Source: Treponema sp. (GTDB lineage: Bacteria; Spirochaetota; Spirochaetia; Treponematales; Treponemataceae). Taken from it: a stretch of DNA of 47,937 nt. The notes under the pieces were generated by a model that saw nothing but the letters and a program-made list of their open reading frames with translations, made no database searches and was not told where the DNA came from. A program made the translations under genes and the position numbers. The stretch's first letter is position 1. Each line of letters begins with the position of its first letter. Location of the stretch: positions 1-47,937 of the forward strand of contig JAFUFU010000017.1 of NCBI GenBank assembly GCA_017469785.1, read 5' to 3'. Below, one piece after another: positions 6,848-13,950 of this stretch.

Positions 6848-7435
6848 TCAATTATCATTCCGTTTTATTCGTTTAACGGTATGCTTGATTTTTCCAATTA
6901 TAAAATTCAGTTCAAGTGAAGATTCTGTTTCAGTTGTTTCTAAATCCGGCATAACAATTTCAGAAAGTACATTACCAAAATGTTCCATTTTTGACTGTTG
7001 TTTTACAGAGTCAGTTTCTTTATGCAAATCAAGAAGTTCTCTTTTTAACCCTCTTACGGCAGAAAAAGTCTCAATAATGGCAAATGTTGTATTTATGGCA
7101 GCCTTGCTTTTTAAAATTGTTGCAAGCATATAAAGACCTTTTTCTGTAAAAGCATGTGGCAAATATCTTGATTTTGACGAAAGATTTGCGGTCGAAATTT
7201 TCGACCGCAAAATTGACACTTCCTCAGATGTCAAAATAAACATATAATCAGCAGGAAACTTATCTGGATTATTTTTTATGGCTTCGTTTATTCTTCGTGT
7301 TTCTACGCCATATAAATCCGCAACATCAGCATCAAGAATAACATTTTCCCCCCGAACAGATACAATTCTTTCCTGAACAATTTTCATCAGTGGAGCGAGA
7401 TTTACATTTTTTACGGTGAGTTGATTTTCCTTCAT
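6848..7435 (-). CDS. ORF6N domain DNA-binding protein
   Basis: A 195-residue protein whose first 100 residues match the ORF6N domain: VRGENVILDADVADLYGVET, then RRINEAIKNNPDKFPADYMF and LTSEE. ORF6N is a KilA-N-related DNA-binding domain common in phages and genome islands, often in antirepressor-like proteins. The second half is mainly helical (about 120-150). It starts 16 bp after the gyrB stop and is followed by the nuclease-like gene, so it is probably co-transcribed with gyrB. The ribosome site is weak (AGGA about 14 bases upstream). Its presence inside the gyrB-gyrA pair suggests a past insertion. Confidence 0.85.
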   Translation of the reverse strand: MKENQLTVKNVNLAPLMKIVQERIVSVRGENVILDADVADLYGVETRRINEAIKNNPDKFPADYMFILTSEEVSILRSKISTANLSSKSRYLPHAFTEKGLYMLATILKSKAAINTTFAIIETFSAVRGLKRELLDLHKETDSVKQQSKMEHFGNVLSEIVMPDLETTETESSLELNFIIGKIKHTVKRIKRNDN

Positions 7436-7451
7436 AAAACTTTCTGCTATC

Positions 7452-9416
7452 CTAAATATCCAGATTAGCGTAGCTTGAGTTACTTTCGATGAATTCCCTT
7501 CGCGGCTCTACTTCTTCGCCCATGCAGACGCTGAAAATCTTGTCGGCGGCCTCTGCGTCGGGGATTGTCACCACCCGCATTTTTCGGTGAGCGGGATCCA
7601 TTGTGGTTTCCCAGAGCTGCTCACCGTCCATCTCACCAAGACCTTTGTACCGCTGAACGTCAGCCTTTTCTCGCTGGTCACCCAAAGCGGCAAGAGCGTC
7701 ATCTCTTTCCTGATCAGAGTAGCAGTAAACCGGCTCTTTTTTGCCGAGCTGAACTTTGAAAAGCGGCGGCATTGCAAGATAAACATATCCGTGCTCAATC
7801 AGCTGCGGCATATAGCGGAAGAAGAATGTGAGCAGAAGGGTTCGGATGTGGCTTCCGTCGACATCGGCATCGGCCATGATGATGATTTTGTGATAGCGGA
7901 GTTTTTCGATATTGAAGTCTTTTCCGAATCCTGTTCCCAGGGTTTTGATAACCGGGTCAAGCTTGTCGTTGCCCATAACCTTTTCCGGGCTGACTTTTTC
8001 GACATTGAGCATTTTTCCCCAAAGAGGAAGGATTGCCTGAGTCTTTGAGTCACGGCCTTTCTTTGCAGAACCGCCAGCCGAATCACCCTCGACAATGTAA
8101 ACTTCGCAGATTTCAGGATTATCCTTGATTGAGCAGTCAGAAAGTTTTTCGGGCTTCTGGAATCCGGCACCGACAGTCTTTTTGCGGGTGGCTTCCTTTG
8201 CTTTTCGGGCGGCGACTCGCGCAGCGGCCTCACCCACGGCTTTTTCAAGAACGCGATCAAGCACGGTCGGATTCAGCTCAAAGAAAATTGTAAGTTTTTC
8301 CTTTACGAGAGAATCAACGATTGTTCGGACTTCTGTGTTTCCGAGCTTGTCTTTTGTCTGACCAACGAATTCTGGCTCAGGAACTTTCATTGAAAGAACG
8401 GCGGCTAATCCTGCACGGACATCTTCACCAGTGAGCTTTTCTTTTTTGTCCTCGCCGGGCTCGAATTTTCCGTCACGGTCAGGCATCTTCTTTTTCATCT
8501 TTTCGTTGCCGTCAAGAGCCTTGTTCAAGACCCAGAGCAAAGCAGTTCTGAATCCATCAAGATGGGTACCACCATCCCGGGTGTTGATGTCGTTTACATA
8601 AGTGTGAATATCTTCTGAATAAGAATCGTTGTACTGGAAGGCAAGCTCTGTGATTACATTGTCCTTTTCACCCGTGATGTAAATCGGCTCCTCAGGATAA
8701 TAGAACTTGCTTTTTTTGTTGGCGTTTATTTCCTTTACATAATGAACGATTCCGCCCTCGTATTTGAGGACTTCTTCTTTGGGAGTCTCAAGTCGCTCGT
8801 CACGGAAAGTAATCACGATTCCGCTGTTCAAGAAAGCAAGTTCTTTGAGACGCTGCAAGAGAACATCGAAATCATAAGTCGTAGTCTCTGTGAAAATAGT
8901 TTTGTCGGCCTTCCATCGGATTGTAGTTCCGTGAGCCTGAGTGTCGCCGATGACCTCAACTTTTGTGACAGGAATTCCGCGCTCGTACTTCTGACGGTAG
9001 ATGTGACCGTCACGGCAGACAGTTGCCTCAAGCCAGTCAGAAAGGGCATTTACGCAGGAAACACCTACACCGTGCAGACCGCCCGAAACCTTGTAAGCAT
9101 TTTTATCGAATTTACCGCCCGCATGAAGACGGGTCAAAACAAGTTCCAGGGCAGAAATTTTCTCTGTAGGATGAATATCGACAGGAATTCCTCGTCCGTT
9201 ATCTTCAACGCGAACAATATCATCCTTTTCAAGCGCAACTACGATATTATCACAATAGCCTGCCATAGCTTCATCGATACAGTTATCTACAGTCTCATAA
9301 ACAAGATGATGAAGACCTTTCGGACCGGTTGAACCGATATACATACCAGGTCTTTTTCGGACAGCCTCAAGACCCTTTAAAACCTGAATACTCCCCGCAG
9401 AATAGTTAGCCGCCAT
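7452..9416 (-). CDS. gyrB: DNA gyrase subunit B
   Basis: A 654-residue gyrase ATPase subunit. GHKL motifs are clear: ETVDNCIDEAMAG (about residue 41), EDNGRGIP (about 72) and GGLHGVGVSCVNALS (about 111). The TOPRIM part has VEGDSAGGSAKKGRD and DADVDGSHI, and the tail contains RYKGLGEM. It pairs with GyrA for ATP-driven supercoiling. AAGGAAAT lies before the ATG, and a promoter is seen at 9488-9516, giving a leader of about 65 nt. The length is normal, without the insert of enterobacterial GyrB. Confidence 0.98.
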   Translation of the reverse strand: MAANYSAGSIQVLKGLEAVRKRPGMYIGSTGPKGLHHLVYETVDNCIDEAMAGYCDNIVVALEKDDIVRVEDNGRGIPVDIHPTEKISALELVLTRLHAGGKFDKNAYKVSGGLHGVGVSCVNALSDWLEATVCRDGHIYRQKYERGIPVTKVEVIGDTQAHGTTIRWKADKTIFTETTTYDFDVLLQRLKELAFLNSGIVITFRDERLETPKEEVLKYEGGIVHYVKEINANKKSKFYYPEEPIYITGEKDNVITELAFQYNDSYSEDIHTYVNDINTRDGGTHLDGFRTALLWVLNKALDGNEKMKKKMPDRDGKFEPGEDKKEKLTGEDVRAGLAAVLSMKVPEPEFVGQTKDKLGNTEVRTIVDSLVKEKLTIFFELNPTVLDRVLEKAVGEAAARVAARKAKEATRKKTVGAGFQKPEKLSDCSIKDNPEICEVYIVEGDSAGGSAKKGRDSKTQAILPLWGKMLNVEKVSPEKVMGNDKLDPVIKTLGTGFGKDFNIEKLRYHKIIIMADADVDGSHIRTLLLTFFFRYMPQLIEHGYVYLAMPPLFKVQLGKKEPVYCYSDQERDDALAALGDQREKADVQRYKGLGEMDGEQLWETTMDPAHRKMRVVTIPDAEAADKIFSVCMGEEVEPRREFIESNSSYANLDI

Positions 9417-9487
9417 TTATTATTTCCTTGTAAATTAAAGATTTATATTTGTGGGTAAAAGACATGAAAAGACTTTTAGAGCATTTA

Positions 9488-9516
9488 ATTATAGTTGATT
9501 TTTGAAAAAGAAACAA
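9488..9516 (-). promoter_or_regulatory. Promoter of gyrB
   Basis: Minus strand: -35 TTGTTT (9511-9516), 17 bp, -10 TATAAT (9488-9493, perfect). Confidence 0.55.
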
Positions 9517-9545
9517 GGTTGAGAAAAAAGAGGAAAGATAGAAAT

Positions 9546-9597
9546 AGGGGGCTACCTGCCTGCCGGCAGGCCGGGTGTTCCGCCGTTCCGTACTATG
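9546..9597. repeat. GC-rich fragment with palindrome
   Basis: A GC-rich block between the gyrB promoter and the triple-hairpin element. It contains GCCTGCCGGCAGGC, a perfect 14 bp palindrome. It is probably a degenerate member of the GC-rich repeat family, but the diagnostic core is absent. Confidence 0.4.
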
Positions 9598-9703
9598 CCC
9601 TACAAGATGTAGGGTGAAAGCAAAGAGAGAAAATTCTGTTTGCCTTTAGGTGAACAGAATTTTCTCGTAGAAACAAAAAATACAAGGATGTATTTTTTGT
9701 TTC
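9598..9703 (+). repeat. Triple-hairpin repeat element, copy A
   Basis: Three hairpins in fixed order: CCCTAC/GTAGGG (9598-9614); a 40 nt hairpin with 18 paired positions and loop TTTA (9627-9666); and a 15 bp A/T-rich stem (9670-9703). The same order recurs at 15067-15172 (reversed) and 30792-30897. The stop codon of the DUF2442 gene overlaps the end of the third hairpin. Confidence 0.85.
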
Positions 9704-9959
9704 AGCAATACCCTAGCCCTATAACTCTCTTACTGGCAAAATACAATTCATCAGGGGCAATGTCCTGACCATCAGCCCATTCCACTGTATTCGAGACGAT
9801 TTTTGCCGTATTGAATTTTGAGATGTCGCGAAGCTGACCGAACCAATCGCCTTTTATCAGAGGTTTCGCGTCATAAATGCGTTTTTCGCCTCCTTCAAAA
9901 GTCACAAGAAGCTGGAAATCTTCAATTGGTTTTACGGCAATCGGAATCGGATAAAGCAT
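9702..9959 (-). CDS. DUF2442 domain protein
   Basis: An 85-residue protein matching DUF2442: a beta-strand start (PIPIAVKPIEDFQLLVTF), the FEGGEKRIYDAKPL segment, and the C-terminal DIAPDELYFAS signature. DUF2442 proteins are small, often next to toxin-antitoxin-like or DUF4160 genes; the molecular role is not established. GAGGTG lies 7 bases before the ATG. Its stop lies in the triple-hairpin element, which probably ends transcription. A short copy of its end is found at 10081-10122. Confidence 0.85.
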   Translation of the reverse strand: MLYPIPIAVKPIEDFQLLVTFEGGEKRIYDAKPLIKGDWFGQLRDISKFNTAKIVSNTVEWADGQDIAPDELYFASKRVIGLGYC

Positions 9960-10080
9960 GAATCACCTCAACGGAGTAATTTTAAAATACTTTTTTCCCT
10001 TTTGCAACAAATCCCAATTTGAAATCAAAAAGTGCATTTTCGGCAATGAAATGAGATAATTTTTTGTTATATTTTGAGTT

Positions 10081-10122
10081 TTACACAGGTCGGCTCGCAA
10101 AATACAATTCATCGGGGGCGAT
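10081..10122 (-). pseudogene. Fragment of a second DUF2442 gene
   Basis: In frame on the minus strand it reads IAPDELYFASRPV and stop; the first ten residues are identical to the end of the DUF2442 protein at 9702-9959. Nothing upstream continues the frame. It lies directly after the XRE gene (10135). This is best read as the leftover of a duplicated or recombined DUF2442 gene. Confidence 0.65.
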
Positions 10123-10134
10123 GGACTTACTTAT

Positions 10135-10419
10135 TCACACCAATGCAATTTGTACTCGCTTTCCCAACACATCCGCAAACCGTTCGAGAATTCCAATTGA
10201 AGTGTTATGCGTGAAATCAACCACATTATCCACGGCTGTGCGCGAAGTGTGCATTTTTTCAGCCATTGCGGACTTTGAGATATTCTGTCGTTTCATTTCT
10301 TCTTCGAGTTGCATAGCGATGAGCCGTTTTGTCGCAAGTTCTTTCGCATCTTCGTAAAGTCCCTGTTCAATCATAAAATCATCAAAATTTTGCCCGATTC
10401 GGTCTGAAAAACGCGGCAC
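10135..10419 (-). CDS. XRE-family regulator, HigA-like antitoxin type
   Basis: A 94-residue protein with a helical N-terminus (MIEQGLYEDAKELATKR) and a helix-turn-helix, KRQNISKSAMAEKMHTSRTA. Such proteins are often antitoxins of HigBA-like pairs or partners of DUF2442 genes; no toxin gene is seen here. The GTG at 10419 lacks a Shine-Dalgarno; an ATG at 10374 is an alternative. The upstream palindrome at 10451-10472 overlaps a TATAAT box, which suggests autorepression. The DUF2442 remnant downstream suggests that the partner was lost from this site. Confidence 0.78.
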   Translation of the reverse strand: MPRFSDRIGQNFDDFMIEQGLYEDAKELATKRLIAMQLEEEMKRQNISKSAMAEKMHTSRTAVDNVVDFTHNTSIGILERFADVLGKRVQIALV

Positions 10420-10450
10420 TTAAAGGATTTTCTCTTTCCATATGAAAAAA

Positions 10451-10472
10451 ATTGTACATTATATTGTGCAAT
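10451..10472 (-). promoter_or_regulatory. Likely operator and -10 box for the XRE gene
   Basis: Imperfect palindrome ATTGTACA/TGTGCAAT. The minus strand holds TATAAT at 10458-10463 inside it. A repressor bound here would block the promoter. Confidence 0.5.
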
Positions 10473-10482
10473 ATATCAAAAA

Positions 10483-10519
10483 AAAACTCCCGCCCACAAA
10501 AACAGCGAACAGGAGTTTT
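10483..10519 (-). terminator. Terminator after the lipoprotein gene
   Basis: AAAACTCC/GGAGTTTT stem with A-run on the left and T-run on the right arm, so it could work in both directions; it mainly serves the minus-strand lipoprotein gene at 10537. Confidence 0.6.
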
Positions 10520-10536
10520 CACATTTTAAGCAAAAG

Positions 10537-11166
10537 TTAATTTCTTTTTACAAATGATTCATTTACCTGAATTACCAGAACTTTTGATTCTCCTTCAAAT
10601 GATGCAATTATATAAACACTTTTATAAAACTCCATTTTATTTCTTTGAGGATTCACTTTCATATAGAGATTTTTATCTTTATAAGTCATAGAAACTCCTG
10701 CATAGAAAGATTCTATTTGTGATTTTATTTCTGCAAGTGCAGCATCAATACTATCTTCGCCATAAGCAAATTTCATTTGCTCTTTTAACTGAGAAAAAAC
10801 CATTGTCGAATTCGGAACAAGGCTTGTGTCAGAACTTTCAGAAAAAATTACAGATGATGTATCTTCTGTTCCTTGTATATCAAAAACACCTGTAGCAGTT
10901 TCCAGTTCATCATCTATAACTCGTCTACACTTATAATCCCAAGTCCCTGTCATCCAGTCACCGTATGTCGAATCATTCAAATCATCCCAGTCAACATCAT
11001 CATAACCAGTCACATTTGGATGTGAAAACTTGAAACCAGATGAGCTATTGTTAGAAGAAAATCCGCTCGTTCCTTCTTCCAGACTTCCCTTCATGCCGTC
11101 AGCGCACGAAAGAAATGTGACTGACAAAAAAATTATCGCGGAAAAAAATGCCAAAAACTTTTTCAT
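10537..11166 (-). CDS. Putative lipoprotein of unknown function
   Basis: A 209-residue protein with a lipoprotein signal: MKKFLAFFSAIIFL core and lipobox FLSC near residue 21, so it should be lipid-anchored. After a Ser/Gly/Asn-rich linker (about 35-50) the mature part is mixed and ends in beta-rich segments. I recognise no family. The start follows AGGAGA by a few bases. It begins 10 bp after the barrel-like gene at 11177-11743 on the same strand, so the two form an operon, perhaps of cell-surface proteins. Confidence 0.75.
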   Translation of the reverse strand: MKKFLAFFSAIIFLSVTFLSCADGMKGSLEEGTSGFSSNNSSSGFKFSHPNVTGYDDVDWDDLNDSTYGDWMTGTWDYKCRRVIDDELETATGVFDIQGTEDTSSVIFSESSDTSLVPNSTMVFSQLKEQMKFAYGEDSIDAALAEIKSQIESFYAGVSMTYKDKNLYMKVNPQRNKMEFYKSVYIIASFEGESKVLVIQVNESFVKRN

Positions 11167-11176
11167 GGTTCATCTC

Positions 11177-11743
11177 CTATTTGAAAACATACATCGCGCC
11201 GGCTTTTACCGACCAATTCCATGGTTTAAGCAAGCCCGAATTCAAATCAGCGCAAATTCCGAGCTGCTCATTCACCTTGAACATGCATCCAAGCTGCATT
11301 TCGAGCCTGAATGTCGTCGTCGATTCGCTGAAACTTCCGTACTCCACTTTCTGAATGGGGAGCGAAAATCCAGTTCCAGCATAAGGCACTAATTTTTCCG
11401 AAAGGGAGCTGTTTTCAAAAATACTTCCGAGGGGTATGTAAAACAGAGCCATCACTTTGGGGGCAATGACCGTCGTTTTCAAGTCATCCTTTCCTTTGCC
11501 CAAATTGACACCGATGGACGCTTCCAAAGCGAAATTCCTGTTTCCGCTCAAAGGGAACAAGCCGAACGCAGGGGCAATTTCAATGCAATCTGACTCACAA
11601 TACACATCTTTGATTTCAGGCGCCCAGAATGAATAACCAAGCTCTGCCTTTGCGTACATTCCGATTCCATCCGCAGCAAAAACCGAGCCTACCGAAAGCG
11701 CAGCAAAAACAATTGCAACGACTAATTCCTTCAAGATTTTCAT
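11177..11743 (-). CDS. Exported beta-rich outer-membrane-like protein
   Basis: A 188-residue protein with a signal peptide ending in SVFA-ADG (about residue 23). The mature part has alternating strands (e.g. YAKAELGYSFW, EASIGVNLG, VPYAGTGFSLP, WSVKAGAMYVFK) typical of small spirochaetal outer-membrane barrels. Two Cys (CESDC) in the first loop may form a disulfide. GGAGG lies just before the ATG. It is the first gene of a two-gene unit with the lipoprotein and divergent from the XRE gene at 11875. The barrel call is a pattern inference. Confidence 0.7.
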   Translation of the reverse strand: MKILKELVVAIVFAALSVGSVFAADGIGMYAKAELGYSFWAPEIKDVYCESDCIEIAPAFGLFPLSGNRNFALEASIGVNLGKGKDDLKTTVIAPKVMALFYIPLGSIFENSSLSEKLVPYAGTGFSLPIQKVEYGSFSESTTTFRLEMQLGCMFKVNEQLGICADLNSGLLKPWNWSVKAGAMYVFK

Positions 11744-11789
11744 TTTTTCCTCCTCTGAAAATCAATTCATTGATTTTTTTTAATTAAAA

Positions 11790-11860
11790 TTATCAAAAGA
11801 TAATCTTAAATTTATTATAAAATCAAAAGATATTTTTAGCAAGGAAAAATTTATCTTTTG
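11790..11860. promoter_or_regulatory. Three operator-like repeats CAAAAGATAA
   Basis: CAAAAGATAA at 11794-11803, CAAAAGATAT at 11824-11833, and the inverse TTATCTTTTG at 11851-11860. They fill the space between the divergent barrel-like gene and the XRE gene and end just before the XRE -10 box. They are probably binding sites for that regulator. Confidence 0.5.
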
Positions 11861-11874
11861 TCATAATTTTAATT

Positions 11875-12207
11875 ATGAATTTCTGGAAAAAGGTCGATTC
11901 AGAACTTGCTTATTTGGGAAAAACGCGAAAGGAACTTGCAAACGCAATGGGTTTTGATGCGGCGATAATCAGTTTTGGAATCAAGAGGAACAGCATTCCC
12001 GCCGCCGACACTGCCCTCAAAGTCTCGCGCTTTTTAGGCGTTTCCCTCGATTATCTTTTGGACATGTGCGAAGAGGAAAATCAAAATTCAAAAAATCCGC
12101 TAAATTCTAAGATTTCAGAAATCGAAAACAAATTGAGGCGGTTTTCTGATTCAGACTTGAATGCAGTTCTTACGATGGTCAAAGCCCTGAACGAAAAATA
12201 TTCTTAA
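11875..12207 (+). CDS. XRE-family DNA-binding regulator
   Basis: A 110-residue protein with a Cro/CI helix-turn-helix (about 5-65: TRKELANAMGFDAAIISFGI, then AADTALKVSRFLGVSLDYLLD) and a C-terminal helix that may dimerise. There is no Shine-Dalgarno; a -10-like CATAAT (11862-11867) lies 7 bases before ATG, so the mRNA may be leaderless. Operator-like repeats upstream suggest that it controls itself and the divergent barrel/lipoprotein operon. It stands directly before dnaA but is not clearly co-regulated with it. Confidence 0.85.
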   Translation: MNFWKKVDSELAYLGKTRKELANAMGFDAAIISFGIKRNSIPAADTALKVSRFLGVSLDYLLDMCEEENQNSKNPLNSKISEIENKLRRFSDSDLNAVLTMVKALNEKYS

Positions 12208-12275
12208 TCAACCGCACTACAAATTTCCTCAATTCTTAGTGGAAAAAATTCTGCTTTCACTCTAAAATAAATTTC

Positions 12276-13718
12276 ATGTCAGAACAGAATTACAAAGATT
12301 TTTTTGAAGAAGCCATGAATCAGATTCACGAAGAATTAAAATCTTCGGGAAACGAAAATGAATTTATCCTAAATTTTAAATTTTCTTACATAGAGGACAC
12401 TCTTTCTGAAATAAAAGTATCCGTTCCTTCCAAATTTTTGTGGGATCGAATGGTTCAAAAAGGAAACGTGCAAAAAGTTCAGTCAAAAATCAATGAGCTT
12501 ACAGGCCAGGAAATAAGTCTTTCACCTGTTTTCAATTCAAAACCAGCTGAACCTTCAAATTCACTTATCGAAACATCAAATGCTCAAATTTCAGATTCAA
12601 AAAACAGTATCTTCGTTGAATCTTCCAAAAAATTTGAATCAATTCCTTCTCAAAATTTAAAAAATTCTGATTCTTCTATTGAAAAACATCCCCAGCTTAT
12701 CGAGGAATTTACTTTCGAAAATTTCGTTCCCAACGGTGAACATGACTATGCTTTCAATGCCTGTCTCGCAGCGGCAAAAACCCCGGGAAACAAAAATTTC
12801 AATCCTATTCTTCTTTATGGTCCTTCTGGAATCGGCAAAACTCACTTAATGGTCGCCATCGGAAATTACATTTATTCTAATAATCCGAAACTTAAAATCT
12901 CTTATATTACGACTGAATCTTTGATGAACGAATTTACGGCTTCAATTCGCGAACGCTCAACCGACAAATTCACAAAAAAATACCGGAAGCTTGATGTACT
13001 TCTCCTCGATGACATTCAGTTCCTTGAGAAATCTGAAAAACTTCAGGACGAGCTTTTCTACACTTTTGATGAAATCTACAACCGAAAGGGTCAAATCGTG
13101 TTTACAAGCGACCGCCCTCTTAAGGAAATAAACGGTATCGTAGAAAGACTTAAAACACGATTCTCCCGCGGCCAGAACATTGATTTAAAAGTTCCTGATT
13201 ATGAAACCCGTCTTGCCATCATCGACAAAAAACTTGAGATTCAGGGAAAATCAATTCCCCATGACGTAAAAGAACTTATCGCAAAAACTTTCCAATCAAA
13301 TGTCCGTGAACTTGAAGGCGCTCTCTCAAAAATGATTGGATACGCTGAGCTCATGCACAAAGAACTTACTCTCGACATTGCAAAAGAACAGCTTTCCGAT
13401 TCAATCGGATCAAATGAAAGCGGAATTATCACGGTGGAAACGATTCAGAAAGTAGTAAGCGATTATTACAATATTTCCGTCTCTGAACTAAAAAGCGAGA
13501 GCCGCAAAAAAACTCTGGCTGTACCACGTCACATTGCCATTTATCTTTCCCGCCAGCTTACGGAATATTCACTTACTGAAATCGGCGAGGAATTTGGCGG
13601 ACGGGACCACACAACCGTAATGAATTCAATCAGCAAAATCGAAAATCAGCTCAAAATTGATTCGATGATTGTTGACACTTTAAAAGTCCTTGAAAAGCAA
13701 ATAAAAGAATATAAATGA
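12276..13718 (+). CDS. dnaA: Chromosomal replication initiator DnaA
   Basis: A 480-residue AAA+ initiator. Domain I is at about 1-75 and the low-complexity linker to about 145. The AAA+ core has Walker A GPSGIGKTHL (about 181) and Walker B LLLDDIQFL (about 243). Domain IV has the DNA-binding signature GGRDHTTVMNSI (about 442). It binds DnaA boxes and opens oriC. There is no Shine-Dalgarno; TAAAAT (12263-12268) lies 7 bases before the ATG, suggesting a leaderless transcript. The probable oriC is immediately downstream. Confidence 0.98.
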   Translation: MSEQNYKDFFEEAMNQIHEELKSSGNENEFILNFKFSYIEDTLSEIKVSVPSKFLWDRMVQKGNVQKVQSKINELTGQEISLSPVFNSKPAEPSNSLIETSNAQISDSKNSIFVESSKKFESIPSQNLKNSDSSIEKHPQLIEEFTFENFVPNGEHDYAFNACLAAAKTPGNKNFNPILLYGPSGIGKTHLMVAIGNYIYSNNPKLKISYITTESLMNEFTASIRERSTDKFTKKYRKLDVLLLDDIQFLEKSEKLQDELFYTFDEIYNRKGQIVFTSDRPLKEINGIVERLKTRFSRGQNIDLKVPDYETRLAIIDKKLEIQGKSIPHDVKELIAKTFQSNVRELEGALSKMIGYAELMHKELTLDIAKEQLSDSIGSNESGIITVETIQKVVSDYYNISVSELKSESRKKTLAVPRHIAIYLSRQLTEYSLTEIGEEFGGRDHTTVMNSISKIENQLKIDSMIVDTLKVLEKQIKEYK

Positions 13719-13950
13719 TAGAAATATTGTTAGGAATGTGCTAATATATTGTGGATAAGTTGTTGAAAAACTAAAGAATTCTGAATTTGTGAATTTATTG
13801 TGAATTCAAATTTAAAAGTTTTCCATACGCTAAGTTCTTCCAAAAAAAAGAATTAAGCCTCTTATTAACAAATTCACAGTCCTTATTATTATTACTACTA
13901 AATTTTTTAAATTTAGAATTTAATAAAGAATGTTAAAAAAGGAGACACAA
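13719..13950. other. oriC: Probable replication origin (oriC)
   Basis: An AT-rich 232 bp gap between dnaA and dnaN. It holds a perfect DnaA box TGTGGATAA (13750-13758) and two TTGTGAATT repeats exactly 11 bp apart (13787 and 13798). Weaker box-like sequences lie at 13862-13870 and 13870-13878. Then comes a triplet run TTATTATTATTACTACTA (13883-13900) like the DnaA-trio of other bacteria, and an A/T tract. Gene orientation switches around this place. The box cluster is sparse, so a second site is possible. Confidence 0.7.
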
